Origin: Sphingobacterium rhinopitheci
GTDB lineage: Bacteria; Bacteroidota; Bacteroidia; Sphingobacteriales; Sphingobacteriaceae
Assembly: GCF_022627575.1 (NCBI RefSeq)
Contig: NZ_JADEYQ010000019.1
Coordinates: forward strand, 1 to 43,113
Direction of reading: 5' to 3'
DNA: 43,113 nt
Positions 24,133 to 32,562 of the stretch are shown here, in pieces. Numbering within the stretch: the first letter of the stretch is position 1; each line of letters starts with the position of its first letter. The notes below the pieces were generated by a model that worked only from the letters and a program-made list of their open reading frames with translations, had not been told where the DNA came from and did not search any database. A program made the position numbers and the translations under genes.

Positions 24133-27100
24133 TTAGAATGTAACATTTATACCTCCAGATACGGTACGCATAGGAGAATAAAGCTCTGGGTTAGTATATC
24201 CTTGTAATGTATAGCGTGGGTCAAATCCTCTACGTGCCGAGATATAGAAAGGGTTTTCTACAGCCATATATACACGCACACGCTGCAAATTTAGTTTGTT
24301 GTTGATGGATGCTGGTAGCGTATATCCTAAATTGATGTTTTGGATATTTAAGTAACTAGCATTCGTTAAATAACGATCTGAACGTGAGTTTTGTGAATAC
24401 GTTTCTGCGAATAATAAACGAGGTATATCAGTATTTTTATTTTCTGGTGTCCATGCATTAAGCATATCTACATGCCAGTTTGTAGCTGTTGTACCACCTG
24501 TATGCATCAATGTTTGGTATGTATAATCGTATGCTTTACCACCTATTTGGTAGTTTAGATTGATAGATAAATCTAAGCCTTTATAGGATACTGTAGTACC
24601 AAAGCCACCATAGAATTTTGCTAATGCATCACCGATTAAATAATCTGTAGCTTTAGTTATATCTTTAGTAGTTTCTTGACCTGATATATTTCCATTGCCA
24701 TCAATGATATCTTTATAGTATAATGATTCACCAGTTTGTTCATCTAAACCTGCAAATTTTGGTAAGTACCAAGTGTATAGCGGTAATCCTTCAGCTACGA
24801 AATATTTGTACTTTGAAACAAAAGATTTATCTAAGTTTACGTAACCATCATAACCTTCTACTGATGTTGTCTTAATATCGTTTGGAAGGCTTAATACTTT
24901 ATTCTTAACATGAGTGATATTAAAGTTTACATCCCATTGAAAATCTTTTTTGTTGATTAGATTGGCATTCAATACTAATTCGACACCTCTATTGCGCATA
25001 TCACCTAAGTTTAGGTAATAACTTGTATAGCCAATTGATGGAGGTGTGTTAAGCGAGAATAACATATCTGTCGTTGTACGATTGAAATAATCGATACTAC
25101 CTGATAAGCGTTTGTTAAATAATTCGAATTCTGTACCAATATTTAGGTTTGTATTCGTTTCCCAAGTGATATCTTTAGCTCCTTTTTGTCTCCACTGGTA
25201 CGCTGCTTCATTATCATTGTTGATAACCCTGTAAGAGTCAGCATACAAGTAGTTACCAATTTTGTCATTTCCTTGAGAACCTAATGACGCTTTTATTTTC
25301 AAACTATTGACCCAATCAGCATGGAAGAAATTCTCTTTGGAGATGATCCATGCTCCACCGATTGACCAAAAGTTACCCCAACGGTAATCTGTTGAAAAAC
25401 GGGACGAAGCATCACGACGGAACGAAACAGAACCAAAGTATTTGGACGCATAGTTGTACATCCCTCTAAAGAAGAAACCTTCGTTGTTGTATGCGTTTGA
25501 ATAGGAGTTAGGATTTGTATTTAAATTTAATAATGTTGCTAATTCTGTCGTATTGTCAATACCGAAATTACGACCTGAGGCACCTAAATATTCATACTTA
25601 TAGTTGTAGTATTCATGTCCTAATAATCCACTTATATCATGTAATCCAATACGTTTATTATAGTTTAATAATTGCTGTGTATTATAAGAATATGTACGTG
25701 AAGAGCTTTTTGATAGATAACCATTATCCGATGAACTTGTGTAATAGTCTACAAATGGGCTTTTGCTGTACGTATATCTTGTGTCATAATTGTAAATATT
25801 ACCATTCACCGTAAACGTCAAATCCGAAGTCAAGTTTATATCTGCATAGCCACTTAAGGTAAGTGAATTGCCATTATTTCCAGATTTTTCGTATTTATTG
25901 TTGAAAATAGCGTTTCCGCCTATACCGCCAGCTTTACTTAAATCATAGTTATTGGCAAAATCGTACATTGGTTGACCCCATTGGTCAATCATGATGTTTT
26001 TGTCTGCACCTCTATAATATACAGGATAGATTGGGGCTTGGGTTTTGATAATACTCCAAATTGTACCAGTTCCAATCGTTCCTTCAGAGGTTTGTGCGTA
26101 ATTATATTTACTGTAATTGGCGTTACCACCTACTTTCAACCAATCTTTTGCTTTGTAGTCTAATTTTAAGCGAGCAGTCAATCGATCTTGGCTAGAGCCA
26201 GATTGTATACCTTCTTGATCTAAATAGCCTACGGATGTGTAATAGTTTATTTTTTCACTGGCTCCAGAGATTGAAGCATTATATTCTTGTCTCAATCCAT
26301 GTTGTAAACCTTCCTTTTCCCAATTATCCGCTTGTAACCAATATTGTTGATTGTTATAGCTGTATAAAGATCCCATTGTCGCATTGGGGTTCATGGCACC
26401 ACCTTGCTGGATAAATTCTTGCCCTGTAGGAACAGAGTATATCATATAACCTGGACCAACTCCACTCGAAGCGCTTGTCAATTGGCTATTTGCTAAAGTA
26501 TGGGCATCTTGTGAAGACATTGCACCACCTTTGTCTGTTATATAATAATTATATAACATCTTGTAATACGTCTCATAAAATTGTTGTGAGTTTAATGTTT
26601 CATAGTTTCTTAAACCATTAGAATTAACTCCCCATTTAGCATCTAAATTGATTTTTGCTTCCCCATTTTTACCCGTTTTTGTAGTAATCATGATTACGCC
26701 ATTGGCTCCACGGGCACCATATAAAGCATTTGAAGCAGCATCTTTCAATACTGTCATAGATTCTATGTCACTTGCATTAATTAAGTTTAAATCTCCTTCA
26801 AAAGGCATACCATCAACTACAATAAGGGGCGCTGTATCTGAAGATATAGAACCAAATCCTCGAATAGTAATGGAAGGTGAAGATCCTGGTTGTGACGATG
26901 TTGCATTTAATTGAACTCCGGCGACACGACCTGCTAATGCACTAGCGGGATTGGTAACTTGGGATTTGGCAAGATCATCTGCTTTGAGAACACCTGCCGA
27001 ACCTGTAAATGCTTCTTTGCTTGATTTACCGAATGCTACAACGACTACTTCGTCCAATTCTTGGTTGTCTTCTTTAAGTACAATTTGAAAAGTTGTTTTG

Positions 27101-27441
27101 TTAGCTGTTTCTATAGTTTGAGCACTGTATCCAGCATATGATATCTGTATGATACTTTTTGGAGATACATTTAATTCAAATTGACCATTTGAATTTGTTG
27201 TTGTTGTCTTGTTAGTACCTAAGATACTGACATTGGCTCCTGCTATAGGATTGTTGTTTACATCTCTTACTGTACCTGTAATTTTTTGTTGGTAGGTGGA
27301 TTTTTCAATAAGTGAATAGTTCGTCGCTGAGCCTACCAGGCGTTGATTTGTTTTTAAAAAGCTGTTTTCCTTAGCATTAACTGCAATACTTAAGCAAATT
27401 AATGGTAAATAGATGGATGCTTTTTTAGTAAAGTCATTCAT
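24133..27441 (-). CDS. SusC/RagA family TonB-linked outer membrane protein
   Basis: A 1102-aa TonB-dependent transporter. It has a signal peptide (about 1-23, ending SIAVNA), a carboxypeptidase-like regulatory domain (about 52-125, KITGTVRDVNNNPIAGANVSILGT), a TonB-box-like ELDEVVVVAFG (about 133-143), and a plug domain with GRVAGVQLNATSSQPGSSP, IRGFGSIS and LIVVDGMPF. A 22-strand-type barrel follows, ending GGINVTF with C-terminal Phe. With SusD it imports a bound oligomer. The ATG at 27441 is preceded by a leader of about 295 nt from a consensus promoter. No regulator, glycoside hydrolase or second Sus pair is seen nearby, so it is an orphan pair with unknown substrate. Confidence 0.95.
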   Translation of the reverse strand: MNDFTKKASIYLPLICLSIAVNAKENSFLKTNQRLVGSATNYSLIEKSTYQQKITGTVRDVNNNPIAGANVSILGTNKTTTTNSNGQFELNVSPKSIIQISYAGYSAQTIETANKTTFQIVLKEDNQELDEVVVVAFGKSSKEAFTGSAGVLKADDLAKSQVTNPASALAGRVAGVQLNATSSQPGSSPSITIRGFGSISSDTAPLIVVDGMPFEGDLNLINASDIESMTVLKDAASNALYGARGANGVIMITTKTGKNGEAKINLDAKWGVNSNGLRNYETLNSQQFYETYYKMLYNYYITDKGGAMSSQDAHTLANSQLTSASSGVGPGYMIYSVPTGQEFIQQGGAMNPNATMGSLYSYNNQQYWLQADNWEKEGLQHGLRQEYNASISGASEKINYYTSVGYLDQEGIQSGSSQDRLTARLKLDYKAKDWLKVGGNANYSKYNYAQTSEGTIGTGTIWSIIKTQAPIYPVYYRGADKNIMIDQWGQPMYDFANNYDLSKAGGIGGNAIFNNKYEKSGNNGNSLTLSGYADINLTSDLTFTVNGNIYNYDTRYTYSKSPFVDYYTSSSDNGYLSKSSSRTYSYNTQQLLNYNKRIGLHDISGLLGHEYYNYKYEYLGASGRNFGIDNTTELATLLNLNTNPNSYSNAYNNEGFFFRGMYNYASKYFGSVSFRRDASSRFSTDYRWGNFWSIGGAWIISKENFFHADWVNSLKIKASLGSQGNDKIGNYLYADSYRVINNDNEAAYQWRQKGAKDITWETNTNLNIGTEFELFNKRLSGSIDYFNRTTTDMLFSLNTPPSIGYTSYYLNLGDMRNRGVELVLNANLINKKDFQWDVNFNITHVKNKVLSLPNDIKTTSVEGYDGYVNLDKSFVSKYKYFVAEGLPLYTWYLPKFAGLDEQTGESLYYKDIIDGNGNISGQETTKDITKATDYLIGDALAKFYGGFGTTVSYKGLDLSINLNYQIGGKAYDYTYQTLMHTGGTTATNWHVDMLNAWTPENKNTDIPRLLFAETYSQNSRSDRYLTNASYLNIQNINLGYTLPASINNKLNLQRVRVYMAVENPFYISARRGFDPRYTLQGYTNPELYSPMRTVSGGINVTF

Positions 27442-27498
27442 GAATTAAATTGAATATATTAGTTAGTTATTAGGGGTTTATTTTATAGCTGATATTTC

Positions 27499-27669
27499 TT
27501 ACGATATAAGATTAGCATCATATGCTAATTCAAAACTATAACTTTGATGTGCATATTTATGCGGTTTTGGGTTTATCTGCTTTTTTAATGTAGACACCTT
27601 TTTATTTATCTTATTTACTATAGAATAGCAGAATAATAATCGTGTATCATTAGGTTTGTTCATTTTCAT
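27499..27669 (-). CDS. Small leader ORF (56 aa) upstream of susC
   Basis: A 56-codon ORF starts ATG at 27669, with a second in-frame ATG at 27663. An exact AAGGAG (27677-27672) lies 2 nt before the first ATG and 8 nt before the second, an unusually good Shine-Dalgarno for this phylum. The peptide is basic in its first half (MKMNKPNDTRLLFCYS, KINKKVSTLKKQ) and ends SFELAYDANLIS. I do not recognise it and it has no signal peptide. It lies wholly inside the susC mRNA leader and ends 57 nt before the susC ATG. Its 3' end contains a hairpin (27511-27529). It could be a regulatory leader peptide or a small protein; it may also be chance. Confidence 0.45.
   Translation of the reverse strand: MKMNKPNDTRLLFCYSIVNKINKKVSTLKKQINPKPHKYAHQSYSFELAYDANLIS
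27511..27529. promoter_or_regulatory. Short palindrome in the susC leader
   Basis: ATTAGCAT and ATGCTAAT (27511-27518 and 27522-27529) are perfect reverse complements with a 3-nt loop, about 75 nt before the susC start and inside the 3' end of the small ORF. It may act as RNA hairpin or protein site. Confidence 0.35.
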
Positions 27670-27740
27670 TTCTCCTTATAGAAATCTGTATTTATGTAGT
27701 TTGACAGATTGGTAATAAGATTCTTTAGGCTTTATGGCGG

Positions 27741-27771
27741 CAAACGTAATGATAAATATGTTTGTAACCAA
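27741..27771 (-). promoter_or_regulatory. Promoter of the susCD unit
   Basis: On the minus strand TTG at 27771-27769, a 20-nt spacer and TACGTTTG at 27748-27741, an exact TAnnTTTG. Start near 27735 gives a 5' leader of about 295 nt before susC. Confidence 0.65.
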
Positions 27772-27886
27772 AATAAAATATGATTGTTTTTTATAAATCA
27801 TTGTACCTTAAGGAGTAATCTTTTTTTTGTATGATTTATGCGTTATTCAATTTGTAACATGCTAAAATAAGTGCATTACAATTCCA

Positions 27887-27920
27887 TACTAGCCTGTTTA
27901 ATAGTAATTACTAGTCTGTT
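27887..27920. repeat. Direct repeat upstream of the susCD promoter
   Basis: TACTAGCCTGTT (from 27887) and TACTAGTCTGTT (from 27909) agree at 11 of 12 positions and are 22 bp apart, two helical turns. They lie about 115-150 bp upstream of the susCD -33 element, a plausible activator site. No regulator gene is adjacent. Confidence 0.4.
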
Positions 27921-28025
27921 AATGATGGATAGGAGTAGTGTTGAAAAATTGAATGATTGGGTGATGGCAGGTTTATGTAGCAAATATATCTTGAAGGGAC
28001 TTTTTAGTAGCTATTATTTATTAAC

Positions 28026-28063
28026 AAAAATGGGCAATCATAGTACTATGATTGCCCATTTTT
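28026..28063 (-). terminator. Terminator after the IscA-type gene
   Basis: A perfect 38-base palindrome (arms 28026-28044 and 28045-28063, GGGCAATCAT core) with A5/T5 ends lies 16 nt past the stop at 28080. Confidence 0.85.
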
Positions 28064-28079
28064 AGTTGGTAGAAATTGT

Positions 28080-28433
28080 TTATGCTGAAAAACTTGAGCC
28101 ACATCCACATGTGCTTGTCGCGTTTGGATTGTTGAACGTAAAACCTCTAGCTTCAAGACCGCTCTTGAAGTCAATTTCCATTCCCGCCAAATACATTCCG
28201 TGTGCTTTATTCATAAATACACGAATTCCCTCAATAGCGAATTCCGTATCACCTTCTTTCTTTTGATCAAAACCAAGAATATAGTTCATTCCTGAACAAC
28301 CACCGCCTTCAACACCGATACGTAGACCGTACTCTTCCGTAATTTCTTGTTGGTCAATTAGTTTTTTTAATTCTGCAACCGCCCCAACAGTTAATGTAAC
28401 AGGTGCTGCAGTAGCTATATTTTCTGTACTCAT
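28080..28433 (-). CDS. HesB/IscA family iron-sulfur cluster assembly protein
   Basis: An A-type Fe-S carrier of 117 aa that receives clusters from the assembly scaffold and passes them to apo-proteins. The three conserved Cys are present: Cys46 in GGGCSGMNY and Cys109/Cys111 in the terminal TCGCGSSFSA. The family core LRIGVEGGGCSG and the SGLEARGFTFNNPNA segment are complete. No other isc/suf genes are nearby, so ErpA versus IscA versus SufA cannot be decided. A -7-like TAATTTTG (28470-28463) on the minus strand lies 29 nt upstream. It is divergent from the next gene. Confidence 0.95.
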   Translation of the reverse strand: MSTENIATAAPVTLTVGAVAELKKLIDQQEITEEYGLRIGVEGGGCSGMNYILGFDQKKEGDTEFAIEGIRVFMNKAHGMYLAGMEIDFKSGLEARGFTFNNPNATSTCGCGSSFSA

Positions 28434-28539
28434 TGCTTTTTCTTTTCTATATGATTGTTAAACAAAATTACATATTTTTAAATAAAATAAACCCTTCGTC
28501 TTTTTTTTGACAGAATATAAACATTGCTTATTAATTCAT

Positions 28540-29067
28540 ATGGAATATACGACTTTTTTTTTACAGCTATTGGTTACAGCAATAGGTGGATGTATTGCTG
28601 TAGTACTTTCTTTCTATATTGTATGGCCCAAAATAGAGGTTTCTTTATTGAAGATTAATTCAATCCACGAAAGAAAGGAGCTTACAAAGGATACGCTGCA
28701 GTTAAGATTTGCAGCTTATGAGCGTTTATTGTTATTTGTAAATCGTATATCGCCACAGCAAATAATGTTACGTAATCATAATACTGAGGGGACAATTGAA
28801 CAGTTTAAGAAAAATATAATTGCTGATTTGGAAGCTGAATTTCAGCATAATTTTACGCAACAGTTATATGTTTCGGACTTGGCTTGGACTATAATTAAAG
28901 ATTTGAAAAATAATACTTCTTTATTATTTCAAAATGCAAGTAAAATAATGCCTCCGACCGCTAATGTCGATGATTATATCGCTGTAGTCTTCAAGCATGC
29001 AAATGAATGGAGTGAAAACCCGTATGATGTTGCACAGAATATTTTGAAAAAAGAGCTTTCTGCATAA
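28540..29067 (+). CDS. Membrane-anchored hypothetical protein
   Basis: A 175-aa protein from the ATG at 28540 (MEYTTFFLQLLVTAIGGC). The alternative TTG at 28507 would add 11 residues ahead of the membrane segment. One N-terminal transmembrane helix (about 5-27) is followed by a helical, largely cytosolic domain with LQLRFAAYERLLLFVNRISP (about 60-79) and several charged amphipathic helices. I do not recognise a named family, though the RFAAYERLLLFVNR block looks like a conserved Bacteroidota hypothetical. It is divergent from the IscA-type gene and upstream of glyA, with 148 bp between. Confidence 0.7.
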   Translation: MEYTTFFLQLLVTAIGGCIAVVLSFYIVWPKIEVSLLKINSIHERKELTKDTLQLRFAAYERLLLFVNRISPQQIMLRNHNTEGTIEQFKKNIIADLEAEFQHNFTQQLYVSDLAWTIIKDLKNNTSLLFQNASKIMPPTANVDDYIAVVFKHANEWSENPYDVAQNILKKELSA

Positions 29068-29176
29068 TATTATATATTATTATTTATGTTTTTTGAGATA
29101 TAGTTTCTTATTTGAAAAATAAACAGAAATTTTTTAAAAGTTTAAATATCCATACGATTAAAAAAATAGATAATTG

Positions 29177-29184
29177 TATCTTTG
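29177..29184 (+). promoter_or_regulatory. -7 box of glyA
   Basis: TATCTTTG, an exact TAnnTTTG, lies 31 nt before the glyA ATG. A clear -33 TTG at normal spacing is not seen. Confidence 0.5.
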
Positions 29185-29215
29185 GGAAGAAAAAACAATA
29201 AACAAATTAAATATA

Positions 29216-30487
29216 ATGGAAAGAGATCAAGCTATCTTTAATCTTATCGCTAACGAGCTAAAACGCCAAGAAGAAGGTATTGAGCTTATTGCTTCTGAGA
29301 ACTTTGTAAGTAAACAAGTGATGGAAGCTGCAGGTTCAGTTTTGACAAACAAATATGCAGAAGGACTTCCGGGAAAACGTTACTACGGTGGTTGTGAAGT
29401 TGTAGATGAGATTGAAACTATCGCCATCGAACGTGCTAAAAAATTATTTGGTGCTGCATGGGTAAACGTTCAACCTCACTCTGGTGCGCAAGCTAACGCA
29501 GCAGTATTTTTGGCTACAATCAAACCAGGCGATAAAATTTTAGGCTTAGATTTATCTCATGGTGGTCACTTGACGCATGGTTCTCCAGCGAACTTGTCAG
29601 GTAAAATTTACCAACCATTATTTTACGGTGTTAAAGAAGAAACAGGCTTAATAGATTACGAAGGATTAGAAGAAACTGCGTTACGCGAAAAACCAAAAAT
29701 GATCATTTGTGGTGCTTCTGCTTATTCACGTGATTGGGATTATGCTCGTATCCGCAAAGTAGCTGATGAAATCGGTGCTTTGGTATTAGCGGATATTTCT
29801 CACCCTGCAGGTTTGATTGCTAAAGGTTTATTAAATGATCCACTTCCTCACTGTCATATCGTAACGACTACGACACACAAAACATTGCGTGGTCCTCGTG
29901 GTGGTATGATCATGGTAGGCAAAGATTTTGAAAATACCTGGGGTGCAACTTCACCAAAAGGTGAAACGCGTACAATCACTCAATTATTAGATCTAGCCGT
30001 ATTTCCGGGTACGCAAGGTGGACCATTAGAGCATACTATCGCTGCTAAAGCGATTGCTTATGGTGAAGCTTTAACAGATGACTATTTAACTTATGCTAAA
30101 CAAGTACAAGCAAATGCGCAAGCTTTAGCGAAGTTCTTTGTTGATCGCGATTATAAAATTATCTCTGGTGGTACTGATAACCATTTGATGTTGGTCGATT
30201 TACGTAACAAAGATATCTCTGGTAAAGCAGCAGAAGCAGTATTAGGTTTAGCGGGTATTACGACGAACAAAAATATGGTTCCTTTTGATACACGTTCTCC
30301 TTTTGTAACTTCTGGTGTTCGTTTTGGTACAGCAGCTATTACAACGCGTGGTGTGAAAGAAGCAGAGATGTTACAGATTGGTGAATTGATTGACGCTGCA
30401 TTGAAAGCGAAAGATGATGAGGCTAAATTAGCATCTATTCACACGAAGGTGAAAGACTTAATGGCTGAATTTCCATTGTACAAATAA
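29216..30487 (+). CDS. glyA: Serine hydroxymethyltransferase
   Basis: GlyA interconverts serine and glycine with tetrahydrofolate, supplying one-carbon units. The 423-aa PLP enzyme has [13 protein letters not shown] at the N-terminus, [15 protein letters not shown], the PLP-binding Lys222 in [14 protein letters not shown], and [12 protein letters not shown]. The real start is the ATG at 29216 ([10 protein letters not shown]). A TTG-initiated extension from 29174 would overlap the promoter box. Codon usage is noticeably cleaner than in neighbours, fitting high expression. Monocistronic with its own terminator. Confidence 0.97.
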   Translation: MERDQAIFNLIANELKRQEEGIELIASENFVSKQVMEAAGSVLTNKYAEGLPGKRYYGGCEVVDEIETIAIERAKKLFGAAWVNVQPHSGAQANAAVFLATIKPGDKILGLDLSHGGHLTHGSPANLSGKIYQPLFYGVKEETGLIDYEGLEETALREKPKMIICGASAYSRDWDYARIRKVADEIGALVLADISHPAGLIAKGLLNDPLPHCHIVTTTTHKTLRGPRGGMIMVGKDFENTWGATSPKGETRTITQLLDLAVFPGTQGGPLEHTIAAKAIAYGEALTDDYLTYAKQVQANAQALAKFFVDRDYKIISGGTDNHLMLVDLRNKDISGKAAEAVLGLAGITTNKNMVPFDTRSPFVTSGVRFGTAAITTRGVKEAEMLQIGELIDAALKAKDDEAKLASIHTKVKDLMAEFPLYK

Positions 30488-30509
30488 GTATTTAATACAT
30501 AATAATATC

Positions 30510-30543
30510 AAGCTCCAAGGGGATATCCTTGGAGCTTTTTTTA
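30510..30543 (+). terminator. Terminator after glyA
   Basis: An 11-bp GC-rich stem (30510-30520 with 30527-30537, core GCTCCAAGG) with a 6-nt loop is followed by a run of T residues, about 22 nt past the glyA stop. Confidence 0.85.
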
Positions 30544-30707
30544 TGGATACATAAATGTAAATTAATGTTAAAAGTATCTGTCTGATTTGATACATTAAGG
30601 TATTATGAGTAAATTACTAATATGTTATACTAATTAAACTAATTGCTTATCGAAACACTAATACTCTTTTAATATAAAACCAAACTCTAGCTTAATTAGG
30701 GAATTGT

Positions 30708-31295
30708 ATGAAATTACTAAAAAATAAGACAGATCAAGAAATAATCCATTTGTATATTCAGGGAGATGAGAATGGATTAAAAGAGTTAGTAGATCGATAT
30801 AAAAGAAAAGTATACACTTCAATATATGTACGTGTTAAAGATTCGTACTTGGCTGAAGATCTTTTTCAAGATACTTTTATAAAGGTTATCAATACAATTA
30901 AATCGGGTCGCTATAATGAAGAAGGTAAGTTTTTACCTTGGGTAATGCGCGTCGCCTATAATGTGGTAATCGATCATTTTAGAAAACAAAAAAGAGCTCC
31001 TACCATAGTTAATTCAGATGGCTATGATATTTTTGAGGTATTAGTATTCTCCGATGATAATGCAGAGAATGTTATGGTAAAAAATCAAATAGATAAGGAT
31101 TTGAAACGGATAATTCAACTTTTACCAGATGACCAAAAGGAGGTTTTAATAATGAGACATTTTTGCGGTATGAGTTTTAAAGAAATTGCAGAAATTACCG
31201 ATGTCAGTATTAATACGGCATTAGGACGTATGCGTTATGCTTTAGCAAACTTAAGGCGTAAGATAGAAGAGCATAATTTAACTTTTCATTTTTAA
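30708..31295 (+). CDS. Sigma-70 family RNA polymerase sigma factor (ECF-like)
   Basis: A 195-aa group IV sigma factor. Region 2 spans about 20-90, with YLAEDLFQDTFIKVINTIKSGRY recognised as 2.1-2.2 and FLPWVMRVAYNVVIDHFRKQKR as 2.3-2.4. Region 4 spans about 130-185, with LLPDDQKEVLIMRHFCGMSFKEIAEI and the helix-turn-helix TDVSINTALGRMRYALANLR. No anti-sigma factor or FecR-like gene follows; the next gene is a pirin beyond a terminator. It is thus unlike the SusC-linked ECF/FecR sets and more like the free-standing sigma factors of Bacteroidota. The upstream 165 bp show no consensus promoter. Confidence 0.92.
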   Translation: MKLLKNKTDQEIIHLYIQGDENGLKELVDRYKRKVYTSIYVRVKDSYLAEDLFQDTFIKVINTIKSGRYNEEGKFLPWVMRVAYNVVIDHFRKQKRAPTIVNSDGYDIFEVLVFSDDNAENVMVKNQIDKDLKRIIQLLPDDQKEVLIMRHFCGMSFKEIAEITDVSINTALGRMRYALANLRRKIEEHNLTFHF

Positions 31296-31318
31296 GAGTT
31301 TCTCGTTATTTACGTATC

Positions 31319-31353
31319 AAGCCTATCAATATTTATATCTGATAGGCTTTTTT
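31319..31353 (+). terminator. Terminator after the sigma factor gene
   Basis: A 10-bp stem (31319-31328 with 31340-31349, core GCCTATCA) with an 11-nt loop followed by TTTTTT lies 23 nt past the stop codon. Confidence 0.8.
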
Positions 31354-31421
31354 AGCCTTATATAGTACACAAATGTGCAATAAATAGTATTTTTATAATA
31401 TATACCAACGGGAAATACATC

Positions 31422-32291
31422 ATGTCGAATATAGATTTCATTCGGGAAGAAACAGCTGCTAATATTGGGAATTTTTTAGTGGGTAGGTTATTGCCATTTC
31501 GTCAGAAAAGAGCAATTGGACCATTTGTATTTATTGATCATATGGGGCCAGCATGTTTGGCAGACCATGAAAACCTAGATGTCGGACCACATCCCCACAT
31601 TGGTCTATCTACATTGACGTATTTATTCGAAGGCTCCATATTTCATCGCGATAGTTTGGGAACTGCCATTGAAATTATGCCCGGTGCTGTCAATTGGATG
31701 ACAGCTGGTAAAGGTGTCGTTCATTCGGAGCGAACGCCTGAATATCTGCGCCAAAAGGATAAATTTTTGCACGGCTTGCAAATTTGGGTGGCTTTGCCTA
31801 AAGAATTGGAATTTATGGATCCCGAATTTCATCATATCGAAGCCAAAGATATTCCGGAATGGGAAGAAGATACCGTTCATTATAAACTTATTGCAGGGGA
31901 TCTCTTTGGTCACAAATCACCTGTCCCAGTATATAGCAAGCTCTATATGATAGAAATAAAAACAGGTGATGTTGGGAAAATCATTGATTTTAAAAGTCAA
32001 TTATTTGGTGAAAGTGGTTTGTATATTCTCAATGGAGAGATTGAAAGCGGTGGTTTTACCTACGGTAATAAACAAATATTAATTACACTAGATGCGCATC
32101 TATGTTCTTTTGAAATGAAACCCAATACTACAGTTTATATTTTTGGTGGAGAGCCCTTTCCTGAAGAGCGTTTTATCTATTGGAATTTTGTAGCTACAGC
32201 TAAGGAAACCATTGAAGAAGCTAAAGTGAAATGGCAAAATCATCAATTCGATAAAGTGCCAGGTGATGATGGCTATGTACCATTGCGATAG
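31422..32291 (+). CDS. Pirin family protein
   Basis: A 289-aa bicupin of the pirin family. Metal-binding His residues appear in GPHPHIGLSTLTYLFEGS (N-terminal cupin, about 56-73) and in the GKGVVHSERTPE stretch. The second cupin (about 165-270, LYMIEIKTGDVGKI onward) is degenerate as usual, and FGGEPFPEERFIYWNFV is a pirin signature. Some pirins have quercetinase activity and others act in regulation; the role here is not known. Monocistronic, with terminators on both sides. Confidence 0.93.
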   Translation: MSNIDFIREETAANIGNFLVGRLLPFRQKRAIGPFVFIDHMGPACLADHENLDVGPHPHIGLSTLTYLFEGSIFHRDSLGTAIEIMPGAVNWMTAGKGVVHSERTPEYLRQKDKFLHGLQIWVALPKELEFMDPEFHHIEAKDIPEWEEDTVHYKLIAGDLFGHKSPVPVYSKLYMIEIKTGDVGKIIDFKSQLFGESGLYILNGEIESGGFTYGNKQILITLDAHLCSFEMKPNTTVYIFGGEPFPEERFIYWNFVATAKETIEEAKVKWQNHQFDKVPGDDGYVPLR

Positions 32292-32313
32292 CATAAAATA
32301 AATATAACAAAAT

Positions 32314-32347
32314 AAGAGGAGCTGTATAGTACAGCTTCTCTTTTTTT
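32314..32347 (+). terminator. Terminator after the pirin gene
   Basis: A 13-bp stem with one G-U pair (32314-32326 with 32330-32342), a TAG loop, and a run of T residues (to 32347) lies 22 nt past the pirin stop. Confidence 0.8.
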
Positions 32348-32562
32348 GTTAAGTATTGTTAATTATTTTCTCTTAAACGATATTTTCGTAGTTTATTACT
32401 ACTTTTAAGAATCAATTATAAAAGTAATCTACTTATCAGGGGAATTTGTGTGTTGTAGTTAATGAGAAAGAATATCTTGTATTCCGTTGTTTTAAAAACC
32501 AATGGTTTAATTATTCGAAGAAAACGGCATAGTTGATATTAATTACCATACTTATAAACTAA

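Larger units (their letters stand above)
27442..28079. other. Long regulatory region upstream of susCD
   Basis: This 638-bp stretch holds, from left to right, a 56-codon minus-strand ORF (27499-27669), the susCD promoter (27741-27771), a 22-bp-spaced direct repeat (27887-27920), and the terminator of the IscA-type gene (28026-28063). The plus-strand ORF at 27871-28065 runs through that terminator and is judged spurious. Confidence 0.6.

Noticed and set aside
25515..25814. 99-codon plus-strand ORF inside susC
   Set aside because: It is antisense to the SusC barrel region, with Tyr/His/Ile-rich composition expected from the reverse frame of an Asn/Tyr-rich barrel.
27871..28065. Plus-strand ORF of 64 codons upstream of the IscA-type gene
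   Set aside because: It runs straight through the perfect palindrome that terminates the IscA-type gene, has no recognisable features and overlaps the direct repeat; likely chance.
29174..29215. TTG-initiated N-terminal extension of glyA
   Set aside because: It would overlap the TATCTTTG promoter box, and the family N-terminus begins at the ATG at 29216.
30708..31295. ECF sigma factor as regulator of the susCD pair
   Set aside because: No FecR-type anti-sigma gene is present, the gene is isolated by terminators, and it lies over 3 kb from susC on the other strand.
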